From: Enterococcus mundtii
Lineage (GTDB): Bacteria; Bacillota; Bacilli; Lactobacillales; Enterococcaceae
DNA length: 64,000 nt
Direction of reading: 5' to 3'
NCBI RefSeq assembly: GCF_002813755.1
Contig: NZ_CP018061.1
Location: forward strand, 421,001 to 485,000
Numbering within the stretch: the stretch's first letter is position 1; every line of letters begins with the position of its first letter. The notes under the pieces are model-generated. The model was not told the origin of the DNA, made no database searches, and worked only from the letters and a program-made list of their open reading frames with translations. Made by a program: the position numbers and the translations under genes. Shown here in pieces: positions 8,838-16,464 of this stretch.

Positions 8838-10220
8838 TTAATTTTTTATTTGCTTAGGCTTTTGCACCATATAGCGGATAAATAGGATCAAACTAATGAT
8901 CAACAAGCCAAGTAGGACACTTAAAGCAACTTTTGATCCTAACGTTGTTGCTGCTTCATAACTATCTGAACGATGATCTTGGAAAAAGTTGATGATCACA
9001 GCCACCAACGTAGTAGCGACAGCTCCAGAAAATTGTTGCAACGTATTGAATACGGCGTTGCCATCACCTTGTAATTCCATCGATAAAGCATTCATTCCAG
9101 TAGTCATCATATTGCTATAAGACAAACCAATACCGATCATATAGAAGAAATGACAGGCAATCAAAAAGCTTAATGATGCGTGACCTAAAATCAGCACAAG
9201 GACGGTCCAGCCAACAAGTGAAAACAAGAGACCGATGAAAATTGGTTTTTTAGGTCCATGTTGGTCGAGTAGCTTTCCTGAAAAAGGAGATAAGAGGGCA
9301 CCAATAGCTGCACCTGGTAGCATTGCCAGACCAGCGACAAAGGCATTGTTCCCTTGGACGATTTGGACAAAGTTCGGTAGGACAAAAGAAACACCAAGTA
9401 ATAAAAATTGATAAACTAAAAAGCTAAATAAGAATAAGCGGAACGTATGATTTTTAAAAATCTCAAGTCGGATCAAAGGATGATCGGCTTTTTTTGTTCG
9501 TTGATAGAAAAGAATGAATCCTAAAATGGCGACGACTAAGGATGCCCAGCCAATCCAGTCTCTGAACATGCTTAGAAAAGTTAAGCTTCCACTGAACATC
9601 AGACTAATACCAAGGACGCTGAGCAAATCTAAGCGGCCAGATTTTTCCACCTTAAATTTAGGAATCGCGTATAAGCCAATCGCAAGTGAAAGGAGTAGCA
9701 CTGGCAATAGAAAGAGAAAAATATGACTCCATGAGAAATTAGCAGTTAAGATCCCACCATACGTAGGACCAATCGCTGGTGCAATGGCGGTTGTCAAAGT
9801 ACCAAGACCCATCATCGTTCCTCTTTTTCCCATAGGAGCAAAAGTCAAGATGATATGAAACATCAGTGGCAAGGCTATCCCTGTCGCAGCACCTTGGAGT
9901 ACCCGACCTAAAAGTAGTAACAAGAAGGTAGGGGAAAAGTAATCGACCAACAAACCAGCAATAAATAGTAAATTGGAACTCAAGAAAAGAGTTCGCAGGC
10001 TAAAGTTTTTTGTCAGATAAGTTGAAAGTGGCACAATGATCGCAATCATTAATAAGTAAATGGTTGTTACCCATTGTACTTGGGAGGTACTGATTTGAAA
10101 TTCCTGAATCAGTGTTGGGAAGGTCACGTTCATTGCGGTTTCAATCAAAACGCCTGCAAATGACATGATCCCTGTGGCAAGTACAGCAGGAATTAATTGT
10201 AGTTGTTTTTGTTTTTGCAT
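8838..10220 (-). CDS. MFS multidrug efflux transporter (DHA2, EmrB/LmrB-like)
   Basis: About 460 residues with the 14-helix pattern of DHA2 drug:proton antiporters. Conserved features are ETAMNVTFPTLIQEF in helix 1, QWVTTIYLL, the motif-A region and the motif-C-like block TTAIAPAIGPTYGGIL. The reading frame stays open to a GTG at 10298, but that start has no RBS and would translate the terminator hairpin. GAGGTG sits seven bases before the ATG at 10220, which is therefore chosen. The leader carries a promoter and a terminator hairpin, so premature termination probably controls it. Substrate unknown; relatives export lincosamides, bile acids or dyes. Confidence 0.85.
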   Translation of the reverse strand: MQKQKQLQLIPAVLATGIMSFAGVLIETAMNVTFPTLIQEFQISTSQVQWVTTIYLLMIAIIVPLSTYLTKNFSLRTLFLSSNLLFIAGLLVDYFSPTFLLLLLGRVLQGAATGIALPLMFHIILTFAPMGKRGTMMGLGTLTTAIAPAIGPTYGGILTANFSWSHIFLFLLPVLLLSLAIGLYAIPKFKVEKSGRLDLLSVLGISLMFSGSLTFLSMFRDWIGWASLVVAILGFILFYQRTKKADHPLIRLEIFKNHTFRLFLFSFLVYQFLLLGVSFVLPNFVQIVQGNNAFVAGLAMLPGAAIGALLSPFSGKLLDQHGPKKPIFIGLLFSLVGWTVLVLILGHASLSFLIACHFFYMIGIGLSYSNMMTTGMNALSMELQGDGNAVFNTLQQFSGAVATTLVAVIINFFQDHRSDSYEAATTLGSKVALSVLLGLLIISLILFIRYMVQKPKQIKN

Positions 10221-10252
10221 GTTTTTCACCTCTAAATTATTTCGTAAAAAAA

Positions 10253-10294
10253 GAGAGAGATTTCTATTCGAAAATAGAAACCGCCTCTCTCTCG
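10253..10294 (-). terminator. Terminator hairpin inside the MFS leader (candidate attenuator)
   Basis: On the minus strand GAGAGAG-gcgg-TTTCTATT-TTCG-AATAGAAA-T-CTCTCTC is followed by seven T, about 30 bases before the MFS start codon. A second small hairpin, ACACGC-CTA-GCGTGT (10295-10309), abuts it upstream. The arrangement promoter, small hairpin, terminator, gene is that of an attenuated resistance gene. Confidence 0.75.
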
Positions 10295-10335
10295 ACACGC
10301 TAGGCGTGTTATCTGTACGATTTATCGTTCGGCTT

Positions 10336-10365
10336 ATTCTAGCACAAGTCTAAAAATAGTGTCAA
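10336..10365 (-). promoter_or_regulatory. Sigma-A promoter of the MFS efflux gene
   Basis: Minus-strand TTGACA (10360-10365) and TAGAAT (10336-10341) are separated by 18 bases. The start point would be near 10329, giving a leader of about 110 nt that contains the attenuator hairpins. Confidence 0.75.
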
Positions 10366-10429
10366 CCAGATTAGCCAATCCAATGCAAAAGAGTTATGAT
10401 AGTAGTGAAGAAGAAAACAAGGAGGGCCT

Positions 10430-11080
10430 ATGGAAAAAATCGAATGGAGAAAAACCGACTCTAGTTATCGTATGTCAAAGAAACCACATTTAATGACACT
10501 TCCTGCGCAAAATTTTTTTTGTATCAACGGAATAGGTGATCCAAATGGAGAAGAATTTAAGCGCCGTGTAGGTTGTTTATACGCTGTTAGCTATACGATC
10601 CGAATGGCACCTAAAAATGATTGGCTGATTCCTGACTATTTGCCTTACACGGTTTATCCTTTAGAAGGTCAGTGGGGGTTACAAGAAAAATTTTTGAACG
10701 AGCCAGTGATGTTGAAAGAGCATTTTTCGTATCAATTGATGATCAAGCAACCGGATTTTGTGACTCCTCAAGTTGCTGCAGAGGCGTTAGCGCGAGCGAA
10801 AACCAAAATTCCAGAAGATCTAGCGAGTCAACTTGTATTCACAACGATCGAAGAAGGTCTTGTGGCACAGATCTTACACATTGGTTCCTACGACGATGAA
10901 CCAGAAACATTTGAAAAGCTTACTTTATTTCTTAAGGAAAAAGGCTATCGCCGAACTTCGAAAGAGCATAAAGAAATCTACATGAGTGATCCCAGAAGGA
11001 CTGCGCCAGAAAAATTAAAGACGATTTTGCGAGTAGCCGTTGAACAAGACAAATCAGTCGAAGTGTCAGACATCAACTAA
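10430..11080 (+). CDS. GyrI-like small-molecule-binding domain protein
   Basis: A 216-residue soluble protein of the GyrI-like family (the effector-binding fold found in MerR-type drug regulators and alone in COG4832 proteins). Typical parts are the start MEKIEWRKTDSSYRMSKKPHLMTLPAQ (quoted in segments by family), FFCINGIGDPNG, YAVSYTIRM, and the C-terminal HIGSYDDEPETFEKL followed by KEIYMSDPRRTAPEKLKTILR. No DNA-binding domain is present, so it may bind or modify a drug-like ligand. It is transcribed divergently from the drug efflux gene, a context that fits ligand sensing or detoxification, but this is inference. Confidence 0.8.
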   Translation: MEKIEWRKTDSSYRMSKKPHLMTLPAQNFFCINGIGDPNGEEFKRRVGCLYAVSYTIRMAPKNDWLIPDYLPYTVYPLEGQWGLQEKFLNEPVMLKEHFSYQLMIKQPDFVTPQVAAEALARAKTKIPEDLASQLVFTTIEEGLVAQILHIGSYDDEPETFEKLTLFLKEKGYRRTSKEHKEIYMSDPRRTAPEKLKTILRVAVEQDKSVEVSDIN

Positions 11081-11137
11081 ATAAGAGAAAGATCCCCTGT
11101 TTTTTTGCTATAATAGATACGAAGAGGTGTTTTTTGT

Positions 11138-11593
11138 ATGAAAAAAAATCAACGACAATCCTTGATTCGCCAATTGATTACTGAACATGCAATCGGTACG
11201 CAAGAGGAATTATTGAATCATTTGCAGATGAATGGTGTCAATGCAACTCAAGCAACGATCTCACGCGATATACGTGAGTTGAAACTTGTGAAAATACAAG
11301 ATGAGAATAAACAAATACGCTATGCGTTGTTCAATCAACAAGCGGATTCTTTGATGGAAGATCGCTTGCGAAGTGCGGTCAAACGAGAAGTATTACGAAT
11401 TCAACGGATTCAATTCATGATCGTTGTCTTAACCGAAAAAGATGGTGCGGATGTGGTAACAAACTGGTTAGATGAAGTGGATTATCCAGAAGTGGCTGCG
11501 ACGATTGCCGGCGTTGATACGTTCATTATTATTTGTCGCACAGAAGAAGAAGCCCAGGCTTTCGCTGAAAAATTAGAGCAAATGAGAGAATAG
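11138..11593 (+). CDS. ArgR/AhrC family transcriptional regulator
   Basis: A 151-residue regulator: the N-terminal winged helix (about residues 1-70, with NATQATISRDIRELKLVKI as the recognition part) binds ARG boxes and the C-terminal domain makes hexamers and binds arginine. The canonical effector motif GDDT is GVDT here (in ATIAGVDTFIIIC), so the first of two arginine-contacting aspartates is replaced by Val. LAB often carry two ArgR-type proteins that act together, and one may have altered arginine binding; this may be such a paralogue. RBS GAAGAGG and a TATAAT lie upstream. No arginine genes are adjacent. Confidence 0.88.
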   Translation: MKKNQRQSLIRQLITEHAIGTQEELLNHLQMNGVNATQATISRDIRELKLVKIQDENKQIRYALFNQQADSLMEDRLRSAVKREVLRIQRIQFMIVVLTEKDGADVVTNWLDEVDYPEVAATIAGVDTFIIICRTEEEAQAFAEKLEQMRE

Positions 11594-11783
11594 CTCACGT
11601 TTAGTCTAATGATCAATGGAAGCGCTAAACATATTGACGTTGTGTAAATCGTACTAAATTCCATGGATACTGGACTTGCAAGAATGGTACGTAATGATTG
11701 GAAGGGTGTCTTTACAATCTGGATCATTCTAAAGCTCCAATCAATTTGAACAAGTATACAGTGAAAGAGGGGCGAGCAGTCCA

Positions 11784-11990
11784 GTGATGACAAACATGAT
11801 CATTTTTTTGACGATTTTAGTTTACGGTGTCAATTTTTTGGCATTTATGTATATTAAAATAAAAGAGATCAAAAATTACCTAGAAAAAATTGCAATCTAT
11901 TTTGGTGTGAACATGACATTGTTGTTCACCAGTAGTATTTTCCTATTTTTTGGTAAGATCGTTGAAGACGGAATATTGTTGATAGAGTAA
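11784..11990 (+). CDS. Small two-helix membrane protein, 68 aa
   Basis: Not recognised. Two hydrophobic segments (about residues 5-24 and 40-60) flank a charged stretch KIKEIKNYLEKI. The start is either ATG 11784 or the in-frame ATG at 11787; GAGGGGCGAG upstream is a usable RBS though widely spaced. A strong terminator follows the stop by a few bases, which supports it as a real transcribed gene, alone or as the end of the ArgR transcript. The 190 bases before it hold no other ORF. Confidence 0.5.
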   Translation: MMTNMIIFLTILVYGVNFLAFMYIKIKEIKNYLEKIAIYFGVNMTLLFTSSIFLFFGKIVEDGILLIE

Positions 11991-11993
11991 TAG

Positions 11994-12032
11994 AAAAAAC
12001 TGATGCCCATTAATTTTGGGCATCAGTTTTTA
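11994..12032. terminator. Bidirectional terminator
   Basis: AAAAAACTGATGCCCA-TTAATTT-TGGGCATCAGTTTTT separates the small membrane protein from the convergent Mn catalase gene. Confidence 0.88.
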
Positions 12033-12040
12033 ATTTTCAT

Positions 12041-12871
12041 TTATTTTTTTTTGGGAGGGGTACCGTACATTTTAGGTGTTACTGGTTTTAATTTAGGTGC
12101 TTCGCCTTCGATCTTAGGTTCTTCCAACCATTGATATTCCCCTTCACCATCTAAAGCTTTACCTTTTGCCCAAGAACCTTCGCTACTTTCGTCACCTTCT
12201 GAAAAGTTATAGAAATCATAAGCAATATCTTTACGTTCTTCTTCTCTTGGGAAAGTCGTAGGAACAAGAATACCGCCTTCTGTTTCTTCTAATTCTTTGA
12301 CAGCTGCTGCCCAAAGGTTTTGATGATAACTGTCTCTAGCTAATAAAACTGATAGTAGGTCTTTTACGCCACGATCATCGATCATTTCGTAAATACGAGC
12401 TACTTGTAGTCTTCCTTGAGATTCTGCGTTCAAGTTCGCACGGAAATCAGCAAGTAGATTCCCACTAGCAACAATATAACCACCACTCCAAGGATTACCA
12501 ACGCTATCCGCAGGACGAGGTCCTAAGCCAGCTACAATAGCGTGTTGAGGATTCATGCCGGAAATGATCGCACCAATCGTTGGGTCTTTTTTCATTGCTT
12601 CTTCTTGATCTTCAACAGGTGCATCTTCAAGTAAGCGAGCAACCATTGTCGCTAACATTTCAACGTGTCCAAGTTCTTCTGTTGCAATGTCCATCAGCAT
12701 ATCTTTATATTTTTCTTCCCCACGACAGCTCCAACCTTGGAAAAGGTATTGCATCGCTACACTCATTTCACCATACTGTCCGCCAATCAATTCTTGTAAA
12801 TATTTTGCGATTAATGGATTCGGACGATCTGGTTTTGCCTCAAACTGTAATTCTTTTTGGTGTCTAAACAT
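12041..12871 (-). CDS. Manganese-containing catalase
   Basis: A 276-residue di-manganese catalase (ferritin-like four-helix bundle) that disproportionates hydrogen peroxide without haem, suited to a lactic acid bacterium. Metal-ligand helices are seen as QELIGGQYGEMSVAMQYLFQ, then IATEELGHVEMLATM, and further down NLNAESQGRLQVARIYEM and LLARDSYHQNLWAA; each supplies the Glu and His ligands of the family. The C-terminal tail is Pro/Lys-rich. TAGGAGGAG precedes the ATG at 12871. It sits alone; its Mn demand fits the nearby Mn transporter. Confidence 0.93.
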   Translation of the reverse strand: MFRHQKELQFEAKPDRPNPLIAKYLQELIGGQYGEMSVAMQYLFQGWSCRGEEKYKDMLMDIATEELGHVEMLATMVARLLEDAPVEDQEEAMKKDPTIGAIISGMNPQHAIVAGLGPRPADSVGNPWSGGYIVASGNLLADFRANLNAESQGRLQVARIYEMIDDRGVKDLLSVLLARDSYHQNLWAAAVKELEETEGGILVPTTFPREEERKDIAYDFYNFSEGDESSEGSWAKGKALDGEGEYQWLEEPKIEGEAPKLKPVTPKMYGTPPKKK

Positions 12872-13063
12872 CAAATCTCCTCCTAATCATTTTTTAATAC
12901 ATTACTATTGTTATATGTAATGAAAAAAATTCAAAGAAAACGCTCTAGATATTTAAGTTATTTTATAAACGTTGATTTAACAAGGATTGATTCTGTGGGA
13001 ATGACTTCGTTAAAAGAAAAGATTAGGAATTGCTCAATGAAATATTTTTGTTTATAAATGATA

Positions 13064-13085
13064 ACTATTGATAATTTCCAATAGT
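13064..13085. promoter_or_regulatory. Inverted repeat in the intergenic region, possible operator
   Basis: ACTATTG-ATAATTTC-CAATAGT is a perfect 7-base inverted repeat with an 8-base spacer in the long gap between the Mn catalase gene and the two-component system. No consensus I can name fits it well. Confidence 0.3.
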
Positions 13086-13193
13086 ATTCTCATTTTTGTT
13101 AACGGAAAGTAAGTAACGAGAAAGAAGAGAGAGTCATATCAAAGAACTATTGTTTTTAAGTCCATCTTACTGCTCAGGTCAAAACGCTTTTGT

Positions 13194-13437
13194 CACGACC
13201 TGATCCACGGTGTTCAAGAAGCAACACTTCGGTCATAAGCAAAAAAAATAAAAAATGAAAGAGCCATTTTCGTTTTTTTTTGCTTATGCCTTAGTGCTGA
13301 TCGCTTCTTTCACGACCTCAATAAACGGTGTTCGAAAGCCAACTCCTACGATATTAAGTCAAAAATTGAAAAAATATGAGAAGCTATTTTCTCAATTTCC
13401 GTCTTAATACTTGGAGCTGAACGGCTTTCTCACAACC
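13194..13437. repeat. Two palindromic repeat units plus a third right end, about 118-nt period
   Basis: The unit outline CACGACCT-n-CGGTGTTC-n-AAGC/AAGCC ... variable palindrome ... GCTT/GGCTTTC-TCACGACC recurs. Left ends start at 13208 and 13326; right ends CACGACC/CACAACC fall at 13194, 13311 and 13431. Each unit folds on itself: ATAAGCAAAAAAAA with TTTTTTTTGCTTAT in the first, TATTAAG with CTTAATA plus flanking pairs in the second. Outer parts are conserved between units while inner stems differ, as in dispersed palindromic elements of Gram-positive genomes. Confidence 0.7.
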
Positions 13438-13504
13438 TATTGTTACTTGTAGAATGTTTGCTTCTTTGATATGGTTAGTACAAGAAAAACATCGGAGGTA
13501 TATC

Positions 13505-14179
13505 ATGGCTAAAATTATGGTAGTGGAAGATGAAGAGATCATTCGTCAGCTGATTATGGAAGAGTTGGAGAAATGGCAATTTGAAACTTATGGAACGTCA
13601 GATTTCAATCAGGTTTTTGCTGATTTTGAGAAAGAAGAACCACAACTTGTTCTTTTAGATATCAATTTACCAGTGTTTGATGGTTATTATTGGTGCCAGA
13701 AAATACGAGAAATTTCCAAAGTTCCAATCATTTTTATTTCAAGTCGTAATACGAATATGGACATGATCATGGCGATGAACATGGGGGCAGACGATTTTGT
13801 GACGAAGCCGTTTCAAATCGATGTCTTGATTGCTAAAATCAATGCTTTGTTGCGTCGTTCATATAATTATGGTGAGTTGTCGAGTGAAATGATGACCCAT
13901 AATGGAATCACGTTGAACGTCGATAATGGCAGTATGGAGATTAATGGGGAAATGATCGATTTGAGCAAGAATGAGTATCGCTTGTTGTTTATTTTAATGA
14001 AGCAACACGGAAAAATTTTGACTCGTGAAAAGTTATTGCGTGCGTTGTGGGATGATGAACGGTTTGTCGATGACAATACACTGACGGTCAACATCAATCG
14101 CTTACGTCGTAAAATCGAACAGGCAGGGATCACCGATTATATCGAAACAAAAGTCGGCCAGGGGTATATTGTTCCCTGA
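13505..14179 (+). CDS. Response regulator, OmpR/BceR type
   Basis: A 224-residue regulator. The receiver domain starts AKIMVVEDEEIIRQL, the phosphoacceptor is Asp52 in LLDINLP, followed by the conserved Thr/Ser and the Lys of DFVTKPF. The C-terminal winged helix (LSKNEYRLLFILMKQHGKILTREKL, NTLTVNINRLRRK by segments) is OmpR-type. The frame is open further upstream, but GGAGG at 13494-13498 selects ATG 13505. It is followed 17 bases later by an intramembrane-sensing kinase, the pair typical for bacitracin/peptide-antibiotic response. The adjacent BceAB transporter usual for such systems is missing. Confidence 0.9.
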   Translation: MAKIMVVEDEEIIRQLIMEELEKWQFETYGTSDFNQVFADFEKEEPQLVLLDINLPVFDGYYWCQKIREISKVPIIFISSRNTNMDMIMAMNMGADDFVTKPFQIDVLIAKINALLRRSYNYGELSSEMMTHNGITLNVDNGSMEINGEMIDLSKNEYRLLFILMKQHGKILTREKLLRALWDDERFVDDNTLTVNINRLRRKIEQAGITDYIETKVGQGYIVP

Positions 14180-14196
14180 AAGGATGAAATACAACT

Positions 14197-15222
14197 ATGA
14201 ACTTTTTTAAGTATTTGAAAGATCAATGGTCGCTGATCGTCGGCTGGGTATTTTTTATTTTATTGACGATTTTTGTGATGTGGTTAGCCCCTAATATTAC
14301 GGTTGATTGGGCCACGATTGCTTACTTAACATTGATCGAAGGTGTTTTCTTAATCTTTTTTTTACTTGTCTGTTACTTGAGTAAACGTCGATGGTGGGCA
14401 AAATTGGCAAATCTACAAAAAAATTCTCCCTTGCAAAACTATTTAGATGGTGGACATACAGAGGAAGAGAAGTTGATAGAAGATTATATCAATCAACTGA
14501 TACGTGAACATCAGGAAGTGATGCAAGAAGCCATCACGAACCAGCAAGATCAAAAAGATTATATCGACTCATGGGTCCATGAAATCAAAGTACCCGTAGC
14601 GGCTTCAGAATTGTTAGTACGATCGATCGAGTTTGATATCGATGATCAAAAGTATACGTTGCTAGAAAATGAGTTGTCTAAAATCGATGAGTATGTGGAA
14701 CAAGTATTGTATTATGCACGCTTAGATAGTTTTTCAAGAGACTATTTGATCCAAGAATACAGTATCAAGAGTATCATCCAACCCGTCATTCGTAGCCAAG
14801 CAAATTATTTTATCCAAAAGAAAATACGTTATGAAGTGATTGGTGAAGATCAAACGATTTTGACTGATTCCAAATGGGTGGCTTTTATTTTCAAACAAAT
14901 TCTTAGTAATGCCATTAAGTATACGCCAGATGAAGGCGAGATCAAACTATTGATCGAGAAGACGACAAAAGGCGTAAAATTTTCTGTCAAAGATTCAGGC
15001 ATCGGTATACCGAAAGAAGATGTTGGACGGATTTTTGACAAAGGCTTCACAGGATCGAATGGCCGTCTGAGCAAAACCCACTCTACTGGCTTAGGATTGT
15101 ATCTCGCGAAAAATCTCGCTGAAAAATTAGGGATTTCTCTCACTGTCGAATCGATCGAAGGAGAAGGGACGACGATGTCTTTATTTTTCCCTATCTTGAG
15201 TTTTTACCAAGAAGAACGCTAA
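14197..15222 (+). CDS. BceS-type intramembrane-sensing histidine kinase
   Basis: A 341-residue kinase with two N-terminal membrane helices (about 13-33 and 42-62) separated by only a few residues, so it has no extracellular sensor; such kinases take their signal from a BceAB-type ABC transporter. The H-box DSWVHEIKVPVAA carries the phosphorylated His (about residue 128), followed by N-box QILSNAIKYTPD, G-boxes DSGIGIPKED and STGLGLYLAKN. The E. faecalis SapRS pair is likewise separate from its transporter; orthology is a guess. Confidence 0.9.
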   Translation: MNFFKYLKDQWSLIVGWVFFILLTIFVMWLAPNITVDWATIAYLTLIEGVFLIFFLLVCYLSKRRWWAKLANLQKNSPLQNYLDGGHTEEEKLIEDYINQLIREHQEVMQEAITNQQDQKDYIDSWVHEIKVPVAASELLVRSIEFDIDDQKYTLLENELSKIDEYVEQVLYYARLDSFSRDYLIQEYSIKSIIQPVIRSQANYFIQKKIRYEVIGEDQTILTDSKWVAFIFKQILSNAIKYTPDEGEIKLLIEKTTKGVKFSVKDSGIGIPKEDVGRIFDKGFTGSNGRLSKTHSTGLGLYLAKNLAEKLGISLTVESIEGEGTTMSLFFPILSFYQEER

Positions 15223-15494
15223 AAAAATGGGATTGCGACATGTGCACGCTTATTTCTGAAAGAACTACCGGTTGAACATTGTCTAATTTGGTTGTGATAG
15301 AAATGTGTTGACCTTAGATGATGATTGGAAAAGTTTTAATATAGTTATACATCAGCTGTTGCCCCGAAAGTAGAAGGATTTTCGAGGGAACAGTTGATTT
15401 TGTTTATGGATTTATTAGTGACTGATTGAACTTCATAGAAAGGTCAATGAAGTTAAGTTAGAAAAAAGTGAGAAATAAAAAATAACTCTTGTGT

Positions 15495-15508
15495 TGTTAA
15501 CGTTTTCG
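15495..15508 (+). promoter_or_regulatory. Candidate cre site (CcpA) before the sugar uptake gene
   Basis: TGTTAACGTTTTCG matches the cre consensus TGWAANCGNTNWCA at all but two positions and sits 47 bases before the glucose-uptake start. The remaining 270 bases between the kinase stop and this site show nothing else I can support. Confidence 0.4.
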
Positions 15509-15554
15509 TTGATATGTTCTATAACATGTGACATTTAAAAGAAGGAGAATGTTT

Positions 15555-16421
15555 ATGGAATTATTAATCGCATTAGTCCCAATGGTCGCGTGGGGAAGTA
15601 TTGGTTTAGTCAGTGGAAAGATCGGTGGCGATGCCAATCAACAAACATTAGGAATGACGATCGGTGCATTTCTTTTTTCACTCGTTGCTTTTTTCATCGT
15701 TAATCCAACGATCACGCCATGGATCACATTGATTGGCTTTTTATCTGGTCTAGCGTGGAGTGTCGGACAAAATGGGCAGTTTCATGGGATGAAATTTATG
15801 GGAGTATCTGTAGGTCTACCGTTATCGACTGGTTTTCAATTGATTTTGAATACGATTGCGGGCGCTGTCTTTTTCCATGAATGGACTCAAACAAAAGATT
15901 ACGTTTATGGTATTTTAGCGCTGATTCTTCTTGTAAGCGGTGCGTATTTGACTGCTCGACAAGATGATGAAGGCAAAGTCGATACAGATAATAAAATGCT
16001 TGATTTTGGTAAAGGATTCAGAGCATTGATCTATTCTACTTTAGGTTATGGTGTCTATACGATCATCGTCAACTGGGCGAATTTAGATGCGATGTCGATT
16101 ATTTTACCGCAAAGTATCGGTATGATCTTAGGGGCAAGTTTCTTTGCATTCCGAAAAGTAAAAGTTGATCAATATGTTTGGAAAAACATGGCAAGCGGGT
16201 TATTATGGGGAATCGGTAATGTATGTATGCTATTGACCGTTAAGTCATTAGGGCTAGCAGTCGGATTCTCTCTTTCTCAAATGGGGATCATCATCTCCAC
16301 TCTAGGTGGTATTTTTATCTTAGGGGAGAAAAAGACAAAAAAAGAGCTTATATTTGTAATTGTAGGTTGCCTTTTAGTTATTTTTGGTGGTATCCTTTTA
16401 GGGTATATGAAAACAGCGTAA
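15555..16421 (+). CDS. GRP-family sugar uptake protein (GlcU/RbsU-like)
   Basis: A 288-residue, ten-helix membrane transporter of the glucose/ribose porter family (DMT superfamily). The start MELLIALVPMVAWGSIGLVSGK (first residues), GGDANQQTLGMTIGA, and internal duplication GLAWSVGQNGQFHGMKFMGVSVGLPLSTG (by segments) versus GLLWGIGNVCMLLTVKSLGLAVGFSLSQMG are diagnostic. AAGGAG at 15542-15547 fits ATG 15555; in-frame ATG 15549 is too close. A cre-like box upstream suggests catabolite control. Energy coupling is by proton; glucose or ribose cannot be told apart here. Confidence 0.87.
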   Translation: MELLIALVPMVAWGSIGLVSGKIGGDANQQTLGMTIGAFLFSLVAFFIVNPTITPWITLIGFLSGLAWSVGQNGQFHGMKFMGVSVGLPLSTGFQLILNTIAGAVFFHEWTQTKDYVYGILALILLVSGAYLTARQDDEGKVDTDNKMLDFGKGFRALIYSTLGYGVYTIIVNWANLDAMSIILPQSIGMILGASFFAFRKVKVDQYVWKNMASGLLWGIGNVCMLLTVKSLGLAVGFSLSQMGIIISTLGGIFILGEKKTKKELIFVIVGCLLVIFGGILLGYMKTA

Positions 16422-16464
16422 AGCTGTTTTTTTATATACTCAAAAATAAGGGGGAGGGAATTTA

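Noticed and set aside
10220..10298. N-terminal extension of the MFS protein to GTG 10298
   Set aside because: It lacks an RBS, encodes a non-MFS basic peptide and would run through the terminator hairpin.
13194..13437. CRISPR array
   Set aside because: Only two to three imperfect units, each palindromic over its full length, with no constant repeat of CRISPR size.
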